Assembly (NCBI RefSeq): GCF_008801835.1
Contig: NZ_VZOW01000022.1
Location: 1 to 64,000 of the forward strand
Length of the DNA: 64,000 nucleotides
Direction: 5' to 3'
From: Cupriavidus pauculus
Lineage (GTDB): Bacteria; Pseudomonadota; Gammaproteobacteria; Burkholderiales; Burkholderiaceae
The position numbers and the translations under genes were made by a program. The notes below the pieces were generated by a model. The model was not told where the DNA came from and did no database searches. It saw only the letters and a program-made list of their open reading frames with translations. How positions within the stretch are numbered: position 1 is the first letter of the stretch; each line of letters begins with the position of its first letter. Of this stretch, positions 26,536 to 34,978 are shown one piece after another.

Positions 26536-26538
26536 GAT

Positions 26539-27747
26539 TTACGTCTCGCTTGCCGCAAGCGCGCCATCGAGCGCCACTGCGCGCGATCTGCGCCCCGTCA
26601 GTTCCTCCATCAACGCCGCCACGCGCCCACCATAGAGCGACCAGCCGCCCAGGCTGCGTACGCGGCGCAACGCCGCGGCGCTCATCATTTCACGACGGTC
26701 GGGATCGTCGGCCAGCGCCTGCATGCGGGCCGTCAAGGCATCGACATCGCGGATCGGCACGATGAAGCCCTCTTCGCCATCGACAAACAGATCCTCGCCG
26801 CCGGAGTGATGGGTGCCGATCACCGGGCAGCCGCACGCCAGCGCCTGCGCCTGCACCAGTGCCAGGCCCTCTTCCACGCTGGGCAGCACCATCACGTGCG
26901 AACGGCTCATGATGTCCTTGAGCCGCGGCTGCGGCACCGCGCCGGTCAGCGTCACGCGGTCCATCGGCAAGCCGCTGCTGCGCAACCAGGCCAGCATCTG
27001 CGGCTCGCAGGCGCCGACGATCGTCAGCCGCTTTGCGCGATGCGTCAGCTTCGCGAACGCATGCAGCAGATACGGCACGCCCTTGCGGATATTCACGCCG
27101 CCCACGAACAGCACGTCGAACGTTGCCGGATCGGGCTCGGCCACCTTCTGGAAGCGGCTCAGGTTGACGCCGTAGGGAATCAGCCGCAGCTTGCGCTCCG
27201 GCACGCCCGCATCGACAAACGAGCGGTAGCTGAAGCTCGACGGCACGGTGATCACGTCGGCAAGCGCGTATTCGTGTTCCTCGCGGGCGATGACGCGCGC
27301 ATCGGTGCGCTCGCGCGGAATGCCCCACAGGTCGTGTTCCTCGGAGAGGATATCGTCCTGGACGCGGATATGCGAAGAACCGCGGTCGCAGATGTAGGCC
27401 GCGCCGCGCGCGTGCGCAATGCGCCCCGCGTCGCCGCCCGACGACGACAAGCCGGCATAGACGTCGCATTCGGGCAGATTGCGCGCCACGTAACGGCAGA
27501 ACGATTCCAGGTTCCAGTGGCCCAGTTGGCGCATGAACGCCGAATCGTAGCCCCAGCGCGTGCCAAGCTGCACGTATGGCGCGTGCAGCCAGGGAAAGGT
27601 GTGGATCGACGCCTGCGGCAGGCCCTCGCCACGCAGCTTGAAGCGCGGGTAGCCGGTGAAGACCGTCAGGTCATGCCCGCGGGCATGCAGTTCTCGCGCC
27701 AGGTCGAAGGTATGAAACCTACCGATAGTGGACAGCGCTACTTTCAT
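26539..27747 (-). CDS. Glycosyltransferase, GT4 family
   Basis: This 402-residue GT-B transferase starts at the ATG 27747, preceded by GGAGGAG; the adjacent upstream codon TTG is not needed. It opens MKVALSTIGRFHTFDLAREL and carries VLFVGGVNIRKGVPYLLHAF and the paired-Glu motif LPSVEEGLALVQAQALACGCPVI. Its start lies inside the 3' end of wzx (29-base overlap), so translation is coupled. It is the likely transferase for one sugar of the repeat unit. Confidence 0.88.
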   Translation of the reverse strand: MKVALSTIGRFHTFDLARELHARGHDLTVFTGYPRFKLRGEGLPQASIHTFPWLHAPYVQLGTRWGYDSAFMRQLGHWNLESFCRYVARNLPECDVYAGLSSSGGDAGRIAHARGAAYICDRGSSHIRVQDDILSEEHDLWGIPRERTDARVIAREEHEYALADVITVPSSFSYRSFVDAGVPERKLRLIPYGVNLSRFQKVAEPDPATFDVLFVGGVNIRKGVPYLLHAFAKLTHRAKRLTIVGACEPQMLAWLRSSGLPMDRVTLTGAVPQPRLKDIMSRSHVMVLPSVEEGLALVQAQALACGCPVIGTHHSGGEDLFVDGEEGFIVPIRDVDALTARMQALADDPDRREMMSAAALRRVRSLGGWSLYGGRVAALMEELTGRRSRAVALDGALAASET

Positions 27748-29041
27748 CAATCTCCTCCGCTTGGTTGTCCCGAGACAGGAATGTGCGGGCCGTGAGCCAG
27801 AAGCAAACGCTCATGGCAACCACTTCGCCGGCGATCATCGCCGCGACCAGGCCCATGATCTGGTAATGCGTGCCCAGCACGAACGCCAGCAGCAACGACG
27901 ATGCGCTGACGAGCAGCGCCGCCACGCCAAGCCGGGCGTGCTGGTTGGTCGCCAGCAGGATCACGCGCGGGATATGCCACAGCCCCGCCAGCGCCGCGTA
28001 GCACAGGAACGCCGCCATGATCGATGCGTGAAACGGGATCTGGCCCTTGGTCCAGATCTTCAGCAGCAGCGGCGCGCAGACATAGAGCAGCGCACTGAGC
28101 GCGATGGCGCCCGCGCCGCCCAGCAGCGCCGATTGCAGCAGCAGGCGACGCAGGTTGCGATGCTCGCCGCCGCCGAACATGCGGGCAAACTCGGGCCACA
28201 GCGCATGGCTCAGCGTCGAAGTGACCTGCACGGCCACGCGCGCCACAGTGCGATAGGTGTTGAACACGGCCACCGCTGCGGGCCCCAGCAGATGCGCGGT
28301 GAGCAATGTGAAGCCCTGAAAACTCAGCGCATTGGAGATCGGAAAACTCATGAATGCGATCGACGGCCGGAGCATCGCGCGCACCTCGCGCCAGTCCGCG
28401 TCGCGCATGCCCCACGACAAGCCTGCGCCGGTGCGCGTACTGGTGCGGCTGACCCACAGCAGGGTCAGCACGCGCACTGCCAGCATGCCGAGCGCCACTG
28501 CCGAGAACGTGCCGGCCAGCAGCAGCCCGGCAATGCCGCCGAGCCATTCGGCCAGGCGCGACGTGACGTTGAGAGACATGCCCAGCGCGTAGCGGCTGGT
28601 CGACAGGAACGCCGCACCGGACAGCCCCGCTCCCAGCGACAGCAGCACGCCCGCGAGCAGCGCCGCCAGGGCCACGCGCATGTCGAGGCTGCCGAGCATC
28701 GACACCGGCAGCAGCAACGCGGCAGGGATCGCCAGCAGCGCGATCGTGGCGCACGTCAGCAGGATAAACATCTGCGCGCTCTGGAACACACGGTTGGCCC
28801 CGTGCATGTCGCCCGCGCCCGCCAGCATGCTCATGCGATTGCCGGCGACGGTCACCATGCCCACATCGGCCATCGACAGATACGACGGAATTGCCGAGAT
28901 CACCAGCCACGTGCCATACGTCCTGACGTCCCAATGGCTCAGGTAGATCGGCAGCGACACCAGCTGCATGACGATATTGGCCAGCTGGTCGTACGTATTG
29001 GCACCGACGCCGGCAATCACGCGCTTGACGATAGGAGTCAT
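27719..29041 (-). CDS. wzx: Polysaccharide flippase (Wzx-like)
   Basis: This is a 440-residue inner-membrane protein with about 12-14 hydrophobic helices along its whole length, of the MATE-like polysaccharide transporter fold. It would flip undecaprenyl-linked repeat units to the periplasm. The N-terminus VGANTYDQLANIVMQLVSLP and the segment AVFNTYRTVARVAVQVTST are typical of the family. It is the only flippase candidate in the locus and starts the wzx-GT-wcaF unit. Its own start has no strong ribosome site but matches the family N-terminus. It is divergent from the FkbM gene. Confidence 0.88.
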   Translation of the reverse strand: MTPIVKRVIAGVGANTYDQLANIVMQLVSLPIYLSHWDVRTYGTWLVISAIPSYLSMADVGMVTVAGNRMSMLAGAGDMHGANRVFQSAQMFILLTCATIALLAIPAALLLPVSMLGSLDMRVALAALLAGVLLSLGAGLSGAAFLSTSRYALGMSLNVTSRLAEWLGGIAGLLLAGTFSAVALGMLAVRVLTLLWVSRTSTRTGAGLSWGMRDADWREVRAMLRPSIAFMSFPISNALSFQGFTLLTAHLLGPAAVAVFNTYRTVARVAVQVTSTLSHALWPEFARMFGGGEHRNLRRLLLQSALLGGAGAIALSALLYVCAPLLLKIWTKGQIPFHASIMAAFLCYAALAGLWHIPRVILLATNQHARLGVAALLVSASSLLLAFVLGTHYQIMGLVAAMIAGEVVAMSVCFWLTARTFLSRDNQAEEIDESSAVHYR

Positions 29042-29415
29042 CGATCAGTGGTTTCCTGTGCGGTCGGGCGCTGGCATCGGCCCATCCATCGATATGCGAA
29101 CGCGCGCATGCGGCAAAAATGCGCCGCAGCGCCAATACGTGGCCGCATTCGCGCGTGCGTACCTCAGAGTGTGGATGCGCGCGACGCATCCGTGGCTTGT
29201 CCTTATCTGTCCCGTGGACCGTGACCGAAGCTTGCCCCGTGCAGGACACCCAAATCTGTTCGCTCCCCCACACGCTGGTGGCGCGTGCGCCGCTGCGTGC
29301 GTTGCTGCACAGAGCCCGCGCCGCGCGCCGTGCCACGCTGCGGTTCTGCGTCGTCGTCCACGCGGCCGACACCAATCACATCCCACTTGCGGAACACCCG
29401 AAGGAGCCCGTTGCC
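29042..29415. other. Divergent intergenic region, wzx / FkbM methyltransferase
   Basis: This 374-bp region holds both promoters. A perfect 7-bp inverted repeat GGATGCG (29174-29180) / CGCATCC (29186-29192) with a 5-base spacer is a candidate operator. The open frame that extends the FkbM gene into this region is Arg-rich and lacks a ribosome site. No other feature was seen. Confidence 0.5.
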
Positions 29416-30357
29416 ATGCGCAAAGACACCATCCCGGCCGGCCCGCCAGCGTCGTACCACTATCGGCAGTCGCCCATCAGCCTGCTGATGGAGGAATGCC
29501 GCTTCGCGCTGTTCCGCAAGCTGACGCGGCACAGCCAGAACCTGTTCCTGCGCGGCTCCGACTTGATCTCGGTGGCGCCGCAGGTCACCGGCGTGCATGA
29601 GCCGCATATCCGCCGCTTTATCGACCATTGCGCCGACACCGGCTATGGCGATTTCCTGATCGATATCGGTGCCAATATCGGTCTCACGTCATGCCAGTCG
29701 GGGCGCAAGTTCCGGCAGGTGCACATGTTCGAGCCAAACCCCGACTGCTTCTCGATCCTGCAGGTCAACACGCGCATTTCGCTGGCTGGTTGCGATTACC
29801 ACCTGCATCCGTACGGACTCGGCGACGCGGACGAACGCCGCACACTGTTCGTGCCGCGTCACAACTGGGGCGGCGCGTTCGTGCGCGACGCGCACAACAG
29901 CTATCCCGACGACGTGCTGGCCGGCAAGGACGGCTTCACGGAAATCGACCCGCGCCGCTATCTGCAGATCGATATCCAGATTGCCGATGCGCGCAAGGCG
30001 CTCGGCGCGCTGTTCGACGACCTGCGCCAGGCCGGACTGGTTTCCGGCGTGATCAAGATCGATGTGGAAGGCTACGAACCGGTGGTGATCGACGCGATCG
30101 CCCGCAGCCTGCCGGCCGACATCCGCGCGATGATCGTGTTCGAGTGCTGGGACGAGCAGCTAGACCTGGAGCGGCTGCTGGCGCCGCTGGCCAGCCGCGC
30201 CTCGCTGTGGAAGATCGGCATGCGCAAGCGCTATGACGACCACTGGCCGCGCCTGCTCAAGCTGGCCGCATTCGCATTGTCGGACGGCCATACCTATGCG
30301 CTGTCCGATGTGCAGCCCGGCCACGCCAAGGGCGATCTGGTGCTGGAAATCCACTGA
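29416..30357 (+). CDS. FkbM-family methyltransferase
   Basis: This 313-residue SAM-dependent methyltransferase starts at the ATG with AAGGAG nine bases upstream. Motif I LIDIGANIGLTSCQSG, the acidic loop VHMFEPNPDCFSIL and the characteristic IKIDVEGYEPVVIDAI near residue 210 identify the FkbM family (Methyltransf_21), which O-methylates sugars and polyketides. It stands alone on the plus strand between minus-strand polysaccharide genes. It is the second methyltransferase of the locus, so the polymer may be methylated at two positions. Confidence 0.88.
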   Translation: MRKDTIPAGPPASYHYRQSPISLLMEECRFALFRKLTRHSQNLFLRGSDLISVAPQVTGVHEPHIRRFIDHCADTGYGDFLIDIGANIGLTSCQSGRKFRQVHMFEPNPDCFSILQVNTRISLAGCDYHLHPYGLGDADERRTLFVPRHNWGGAFVRDAHNSYPDDVLAGKDGFTEIDPRRYLQIDIQIADARKALGALFDDLRQAGLVSGVIKIDVEGYEPVVIDAIARSLPADIRAMIVFECWDEQLDLERLLAPLASRASLWKIGMRKRYDDHWPRLLKLAAFALSDGHTYALSDVQPGHAKGDLVLEIH

Positions 30358-30372
30358 GCCAGCGCCGCGCCG

Positions 30373-32241
30373 CTAGCCCGCTGCTGCCGCCGCGGCACCG
30401 GGCGTGCCGGCCGGCTCGGCAGTCATCGACGTGGCGGCCGCCAGCGTGCCCTGGCGGCGCAGATTCTGCATCACGAAAGCCAGAAAGGTTTCGCGGCTGG
30501 GCGCCAGGATCATCGCGTGATCGAGTTGCGCGCAACGATGCGCGCCCACGCACGGCAAATCGTGCAGATGCTGGAATCCCGCGCCAAAGCAGCGGACCGC
30601 CAGTTCCAGTCCGTGGTCATCCACGCCATACAGCAGATCGAGATGCACGCCGCGCAGGCTCAGACGCGCCATCGCGTCGCGCGCGAATTCCGCCTCGGCG
30701 TCGATCGGCGACGCGGCCGGCTGCGTTGGTGTCAGGCCCGGCGCCGACCGCATGACCAGCCGCCGGGCGCCTCTTGCCAGCACGGCGGCCATTTGCCGCA
30801 CGGGAATATCGCCGCGCATCAGACGCTTCCAGTTGCGTGCGCTGCGCGCCGCGAACAGATAATCGCGCAGTGTGTCCGCACCGCTGTGCTCGGCTGTGTC
30901 GTCCTCGTCGCGCCACAGGAATTTCAGCGCGTTGGCCATCACCACGCCGGTCACATGCGGATTGGCCAGCGCCGCCTGCAGGCTCAGATACGCGCCGGAA
31001 CACACCCCGGCCATCACGATGTGCGAATGGCCGCGTGCATGGGCCCAGTCGACGGCCGCGCTGACGTCGGCGCGCGGACGCGGCGCATAGGCGCGCGGCA
31101 CACTCATGTCGCGCGCCGCGCCGGGGCTGTCGCCCAGCGTGGAGACATCGATGCGCAGCGCCGCAAACCCGCGCCGCGCCAACGCGCGCGATAGCAGTAC
31201 GAACGCGCGTCCATCGCCAACATGATGACTGCCGCCGGTGTTGGGAAAGATCACCAGCGCCGGCGCCGCGCCAGGCGCACTGTCGGCCGGTTCGCACAGC
31301 ACGCCGAACTGCCGCCCGCCGTCAAACCATAGCGAGTGTTCGACCACGCCATCGACATCATGGCTGGCAATGATTTCAGTCGGCGTCGCGTGCGGCGTGG
31401 GCAACGGGGGCGATGCGGGCGATGCGGGCGCCGCGTTCGCGGCGTGCGGCGCGAGCCACCGCACCACCCGCCGCCACGACGCTTCCGGCACGGCGGAGAC
31501 CTCGGGCGATTTCATCATCAGGCGACTGTCCAGGAAGTCGCATATCTGGACCTGCGCGCCCGCCTGCTCGTAATGCCGGCCCAGCGCGGCCGCCTGCGAC
31601 ATGCTGCCCGGCGTATCGTCGAGCAGCAGCACATGTGGGGCCGGCGTGCCGGGCCGGCGTTCGAGCCGCAATGCGCCAATCTCGCGCATCGTCTCGGGCG
31701 CCAGCCGGTATGACAACACTTCAAGACCTTCGTCGTCGGCGGCAGGCTGCGGTGCGCTGCCGCCGTGCTCGGGCACGAAGAACGCGGTAAGCGCGCGCAG
31801 TTCGCGCAGGTAGCCGCGGCCGTTGACCACCGGCGCCATCAGCACCAGCGCGTCGGGCGCGTTGTTCTGGCGCGCAGCCATCGCGTCGGCCGCCAGCACG
31901 GCCAGCGTGGCGCCGAAGCGCCAGCCGCACAGCACCAGCCGGTCGACATCGACCATGGCGCGCAGGGTCGCGCTGGCGGACACCACGTTCTGCACTGCGC
32001 GCGCCACGAAATCCTGCTCGCCACCCGCGCCCGCGGAATCGCCGGTGCCGTAGTAATCGAAGCGCAGCACGGACACGCCGGCCGCGGCGAGATCGTCGGC
32101 CAGATGGCGCAGGCCCCGGTGCGCCCACATCGCTTCGTGCAGTTGCGGCGCACACAGCACCACGCCCGTGGTGCTGCCTGGTGCCTCGCCCACGGCTTCA
32201 TGCAGCCAGCCGGCGCATCCGTCGAACATGACCCGTTTCAT
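30373..32241 (-). CDS. Fused tandem alpha/beta-hydrolase, atypical nucleophile elbows
   Basis: This 622-residue protein is built from two alpha/beta-hydrolase domains (about 1-265 and 285-600) joined by an Ala/Pro linker. In the first, the elbow reads LCGWRFGATL, with Arg108 where the Ser of GxSxG belongs. In the second it reads MAGVCSGAYL, with Cys414 at that place and Ser beside it. These patterns resemble, from memory, the paired exosortase-A-associated hydrolases 2 and 1 of polysaccharide clusters, here fused in one chain, although no exosortase is in the window. The start at 32241 has GAGGG upstream. Copy C of the 19-bp motif lies 156 bases before the start. The role is unknown; it could be non-hydrolytic or act as a transferase. 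Confidence 0.8.
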   Translation of the reverse strand: MKRVMFDGCAGWLHEAVGEAPGSTTGVVLCAPQLHEAMWAHRGLRHLADDLAAAGVSVLRFDYYGTGDSAGAGGEQDFVARAVQNVVSASATLRAMVDVDRLVLCGWRFGATLAVLAADAMAARQNNAPDALVLMAPVVNGRGYLRELRALTAFFVPEHGGSAPQPAADDEGLEVLSYRLAPETMREIGALRLERRPGTPAPHVLLLDDTPGSMSQAAALGRHYEQAGAQVQICDFLDSRLMMKSPEVSAVPEASWRRVVRWLAPHAANAAPASPASPPLPTPHATPTEIIASHDVDGVVEHSLWFDGGRQFGVLCEPADSAPGAAPALVIFPNTGGSHHVGDGRAFVLLSRALARRGFAALRIDVSTLGDSPGAARDMSVPRAYAPRPRADVSAAVDWAHARGHSHIVMAGVCSGAYLSLQAALANPHVTGVVMANALKFLWRDEDDTAEHSGADTLRDYLFAARSARNWKRLMRGDIPVRQMAAVLARGARRLVMRSAPGLTPTQPAASPIDAEAEFARDAMARLSLRGVHLDLLYGVDDHGLELAVRCFGAGFQHLHDLPCVGAHRCAQLDHAMILAPSRETFLAFVMQNLRRQGTLAAATSMTAEPAGTPGAAAAAAG

Positions 32242-32397
32242 CTGTGTGCCCTCTTCTGTCGTGCGACCGCTTGCGGCGGGTTGCGGCGGGAATCTCCCCG
32301 GCTTCGTCGTTACGTTCGTCTGCGGCCGAATCCGCATCGCTGCGCGCTGGCCACGTCGATCATCGGTGCCGCGCCCCGGCCGCACGTCGCTCCGGGC

Positions 32398-32416
32398 ACG
32401 CAGAAACGGGTACGCT
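32398..32416 (-). promoter_or_regulatory. 19-bp shared intergenic motif, copy C
   Basis: On the minus strand this reads AGCGTACCCGTTTCTGCGT, identical to copy A and one base from copy B. It lies 156 bases upstream of the double-hydrolase gene, in that gene's orientation, within the 198-bp gap after the second wzc gene. It suggests that the hydrolase has its own promoter co-regulated with gmd. Confidence 0.55.
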
Positions 32417-32439
32417 CCGCGGTTAGCGCGGCACGATCC

Positions 32440-34860
32440 TCAAGCCTTGCCGTGATCGATCGCCGCCGGCCGACGTTCAAGGCGCGGCATGGAAGAAGCG
32501 CTCAGCGGCATGCCCAGGTACGGATTCATGTTGACGAAATCGGCCTGGTTGCTGCGTTTTTGCCGCACGCCGTTGAGCACGCCGCCCAGCAGCCGCGCAT
32601 CGGCGCGCGCCAGCCGCTTGAGCGTTTCGTCCACCTGATCGGGCAGCGTGGTGTCGGCGCGCAGCACCAGCAACGTCGATCCGGCCAGATTGGCGACGAA
32701 CGTGGCGTCCGCCACGGCCAGCACCGGCGACGTATCGACCAGCACCAGATCGAAGCGCTCGCGGCACATCTGCAGGCAGGCTGTCATGGCCGGGTGCATC
32801 AGCAGTTCCGACGGATTGGCCGGAGGAATGCCGGCCGGCAGCACCGACAGGCCATTTACCACGGTGCGTTGCACGGCTTCCGACAACGGCACATGACCGG
32901 CCAGCACTTCGGCCAGGCCCACATCGACGGGCAGGTCGAACCAGCTGCCCACCTTGCCGCGCCGCAGGTCGGCATCGATCAGCAGCACGCGCTGCCCGGC
33001 CTCGGCAAACAGCACGGCCAGATTGACCGACGCGAACGTCTTGCCCGCGCCTGAGGTGGGACTGGTCACGGCGACGACCTTGTCCGGCGCGGCGCGCAGC
33101 GAGAAATGCAAGGCCGCGCGCACGCTGCGCAGCCCTTCCACGGCCATCGAGTGCGGGGCGTTGCGCGCCAGCAGGAACTGGTCGTGCAGCCCCAGCCGCA
33201 GCAGACGCTCGGCGCCGTCCAGATCGTCTTCCTTGTGCTCCGCCAGTTCGTCCTGCGTGACCAGCGCATGGCCGGGCTGTTGCGTCAGCAGCCCGGTGAC
33301 CTGCACCTGCGATAGCGCGGCCTGCGCGCGCGCGTCGACCAGGCGCTCCAGCGCCGCCTGTTCCTGGCTGTAGACCACATCGCCCAGCATCGGCAGCCCC
33401 AGCCGCAGTTCGGCATCGCTGACCGTTTCCAGCGCGGGCTTGAAACGCTGACGCGCGCTCACGCAGACCATCGCCAGGCACAGGCCCATCAGCCCGCCCA
33501 TCGCGGTGGCTGGCCATGGGCCCATGCCCACCGGGCGGATCGGCACCAGCGCGCTGTCGAGCACGCGCACCTGCCCGGTGCGGTCGAGCTGCGCCAGCGA
33601 CAACTGCTCCACTTTGTTGCGCAGGGTCATGTACATGTCTTCGGCCACCTTGACGTCGCGCGTCAGGCCGACCGACTCGCGCTCGGTGGAGGACAGGTTC
33701 TGAAAGCGAGAATCCATGTCGCGCCGTTCGCGGATCAACTGCTGGATCTGGTTGTCGACCGTCTTGACCTCGTTCGCCTCTTCGGTGAAGCGCTGCAGCA
33801 GCTTGGTGCGCTCCAGCCGCAGCAGCGCGATCTGGCGCTGGTAATCCATGCTGCCCGACAGGTACGACTGCGCGTCCTGGCTGGGCGCCATGGTGCCGGC
33901 CTTCGAGCGATAGCGCGTCAGCGCCGCTTCGGCGCGTTCCAGTTCGGTCTTCACGCGCGGGATTTCTCCGCTCAGGAAGGCGAGCGTGGCGGCGGTATCG
34001 TCGCGGCGCTGCGAGGCCTGGCTGCCGATGAACGATTCGGTAATGCCGTTGACCAGCGCCGCCGCAGCGGTGCGATCGGCGGTGCGCCAGGCAATGCTGA
34101 CGGTGCCCGCATCGCCGGGCTGCATGTCGATGCGCAATGCTGCGGCGACGTTGTCGACAGTCTGCAGCATGTCGTGCCGCGTCAGCACGAAGCGCGTGCC
34201 CGGGCGGCCGTCGATGCGCGACACCAGCAGCGATACGCCGTTGGACTGCGCGGTCTGGCCGACTGTGCCCGCCAGCAGCTCGCTGTCGCGGTCGTACAGC
34301 CGATAGGCGTTGTCGGCAAGCACTTCCAGCGTCAGCGGCACGTTGATCAGGCGATCGGGCACGGTCATCCTGTCCACCGCAATCTGCTCGCCGCCCCACG
34401 CATAGCCAAGCTCCGCGGGCCACGGACCGGCGAGGCGTCCCGGCGTGGCGAAATGCGCGGCCAGCCCGCCCACCAGCGGCGCGCGCAGCGGCTGCGCGGT
34501 GATATCGAGACGCAGGCGCTCCACCACCGGCGCCACCACGGTACGGCTGCGCAACATGCCAACGTCGAGCGGCACCGACTGCGCCGCCATCGCGTTCATT
34601 GCGTTCGACGCGTTCATCGCCGACGTAGCGCCGCGCGCCGCCGCGCCGCCTTCGCGCGGCTGCAGCACCTGCACCAGCGCGCTGGCTTGATAGACGGCCG
34701 GCTGCGACACCGCAATCGCCCATGCCAACGCCGCACCGGCCGCGCCGGTTGCCAGGACCCACCCGGCGTGATCGACGATGGCGCGTCGCGCGCCTCCACT
34801 GCTCGCGGCCGGCATCGAAGCCGCCGCGCCTGCTCCACCCGCAAATGCCATCTTGCTCAC
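32440..34860 (-). CDS. Second Wzc-like co-polymerase/BY-kinase without Tyr tail
   Basis: This 806-residue inner-membrane protein has an N-terminal transmembrane helix (about 33-52), a long periplasmic Wzz domain, a helical coiled-coil region (RVKTELERAEAALTRYRSKA and on) and a second membrane span near 465-485 (WPATAMGGLMGLCLAMVCVS). A BY-kinase-like domain follows, with Walker A SPTSGAGKTF (about 600), Walker A' VLLIDADLRRGKVG and Walker B FDLVLVDTSPVLAV. An insert of about 50 residues precedes the kinase. The C-terminus (SNQADFVNMNPYLGMPLSAS) has only one Tyr, so the autophosphorylation cluster of Wzc is absent. It may set chain length as an EpsB/XopR-like paralogue or act with the first Wzc. 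It lies 118 bases downstream of manC on the same strand. Confidence 0.87.
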   Translation of the reverse strand: MSKMAFAGGAGAAASMPAASSGGARRAIVDHAGWVLATGAAGAALAWAIAVSQPAVYQASALVQVLQPREGGAAARGATSAMNASNAMNAMAAQSVPLDVGMLRSRTVVAPVVERLRLDITAQPLRAPLVGGLAAHFATPGRLAGPWPAELGYAWGGEQIAVDRMTVPDRLINVPLTLEVLADNAYRLYDRDSELLAGTVGQTAQSNGVSLLVSRIDGRPGTRFVLTRHDMLQTVDNVAAALRIDMQPGDAGTVSIAWRTADRTAAAALVNGITESFIGSQASQRRDDTAATLAFLSGEIPRVKTELERAEAALTRYRSKAGTMAPSQDAQSYLSGSMDYQRQIALLRLERTKLLQRFTEEANEVKTVDNQIQQLIRERRDMDSRFQNLSSTERESVGLTRDVKVAEDMYMTLRNKVEQLSLAQLDRTGQVRVLDSALVPIRPVGMGPWPATAMGGLMGLCLAMVCVSARQRFKPALETVSDAELRLGLPMLGDVVYSQEQAALERLVDARAQAALSQVQVTGLLTQQPGHALVTQDELAEHKEDDLDGAERLLRLGLHDQFLLARNAPHSMAVEGLRSVRAALHFSLRAAPDKVVAVTSPTSGAGKTFASVNLAVLFAEAGQRVLLIDADLRRGKVGSWFDLPVDVGLAEVLAGHVPLSEAVQRTVVNGLSVLPAGIPPANPSELLMHPAMTACLQMCRERFDLVLVDTSPVLAVADATFVANLAGSTLLVLRADTTLPDQVDETLKRLARADARLLGGVLNGVRQKRSNQADFVNMNPYLGMPLSASSMPRLERRPAAIDHGKA

Positions 34861-34978
34861 GACATTCCCCCTGTTGCTCCACCTGCTGCCTGACCCGTTG
34901 CTGCCAAAACCATCGGCGATGCGATGGTTCGCGCCGGTGCACCGCCCGTACGCGTTGCCATGGTCTGCGCCATGGCCG

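Noticed and set aside
30373..32241. Full exosortase/PEP-CTERM system
   Set aside because: The fused hydrolase resembles exosortase-associated proteins, but no exosortase, PrsK/PrsR or PEP-CTERM protein was seen in the window.
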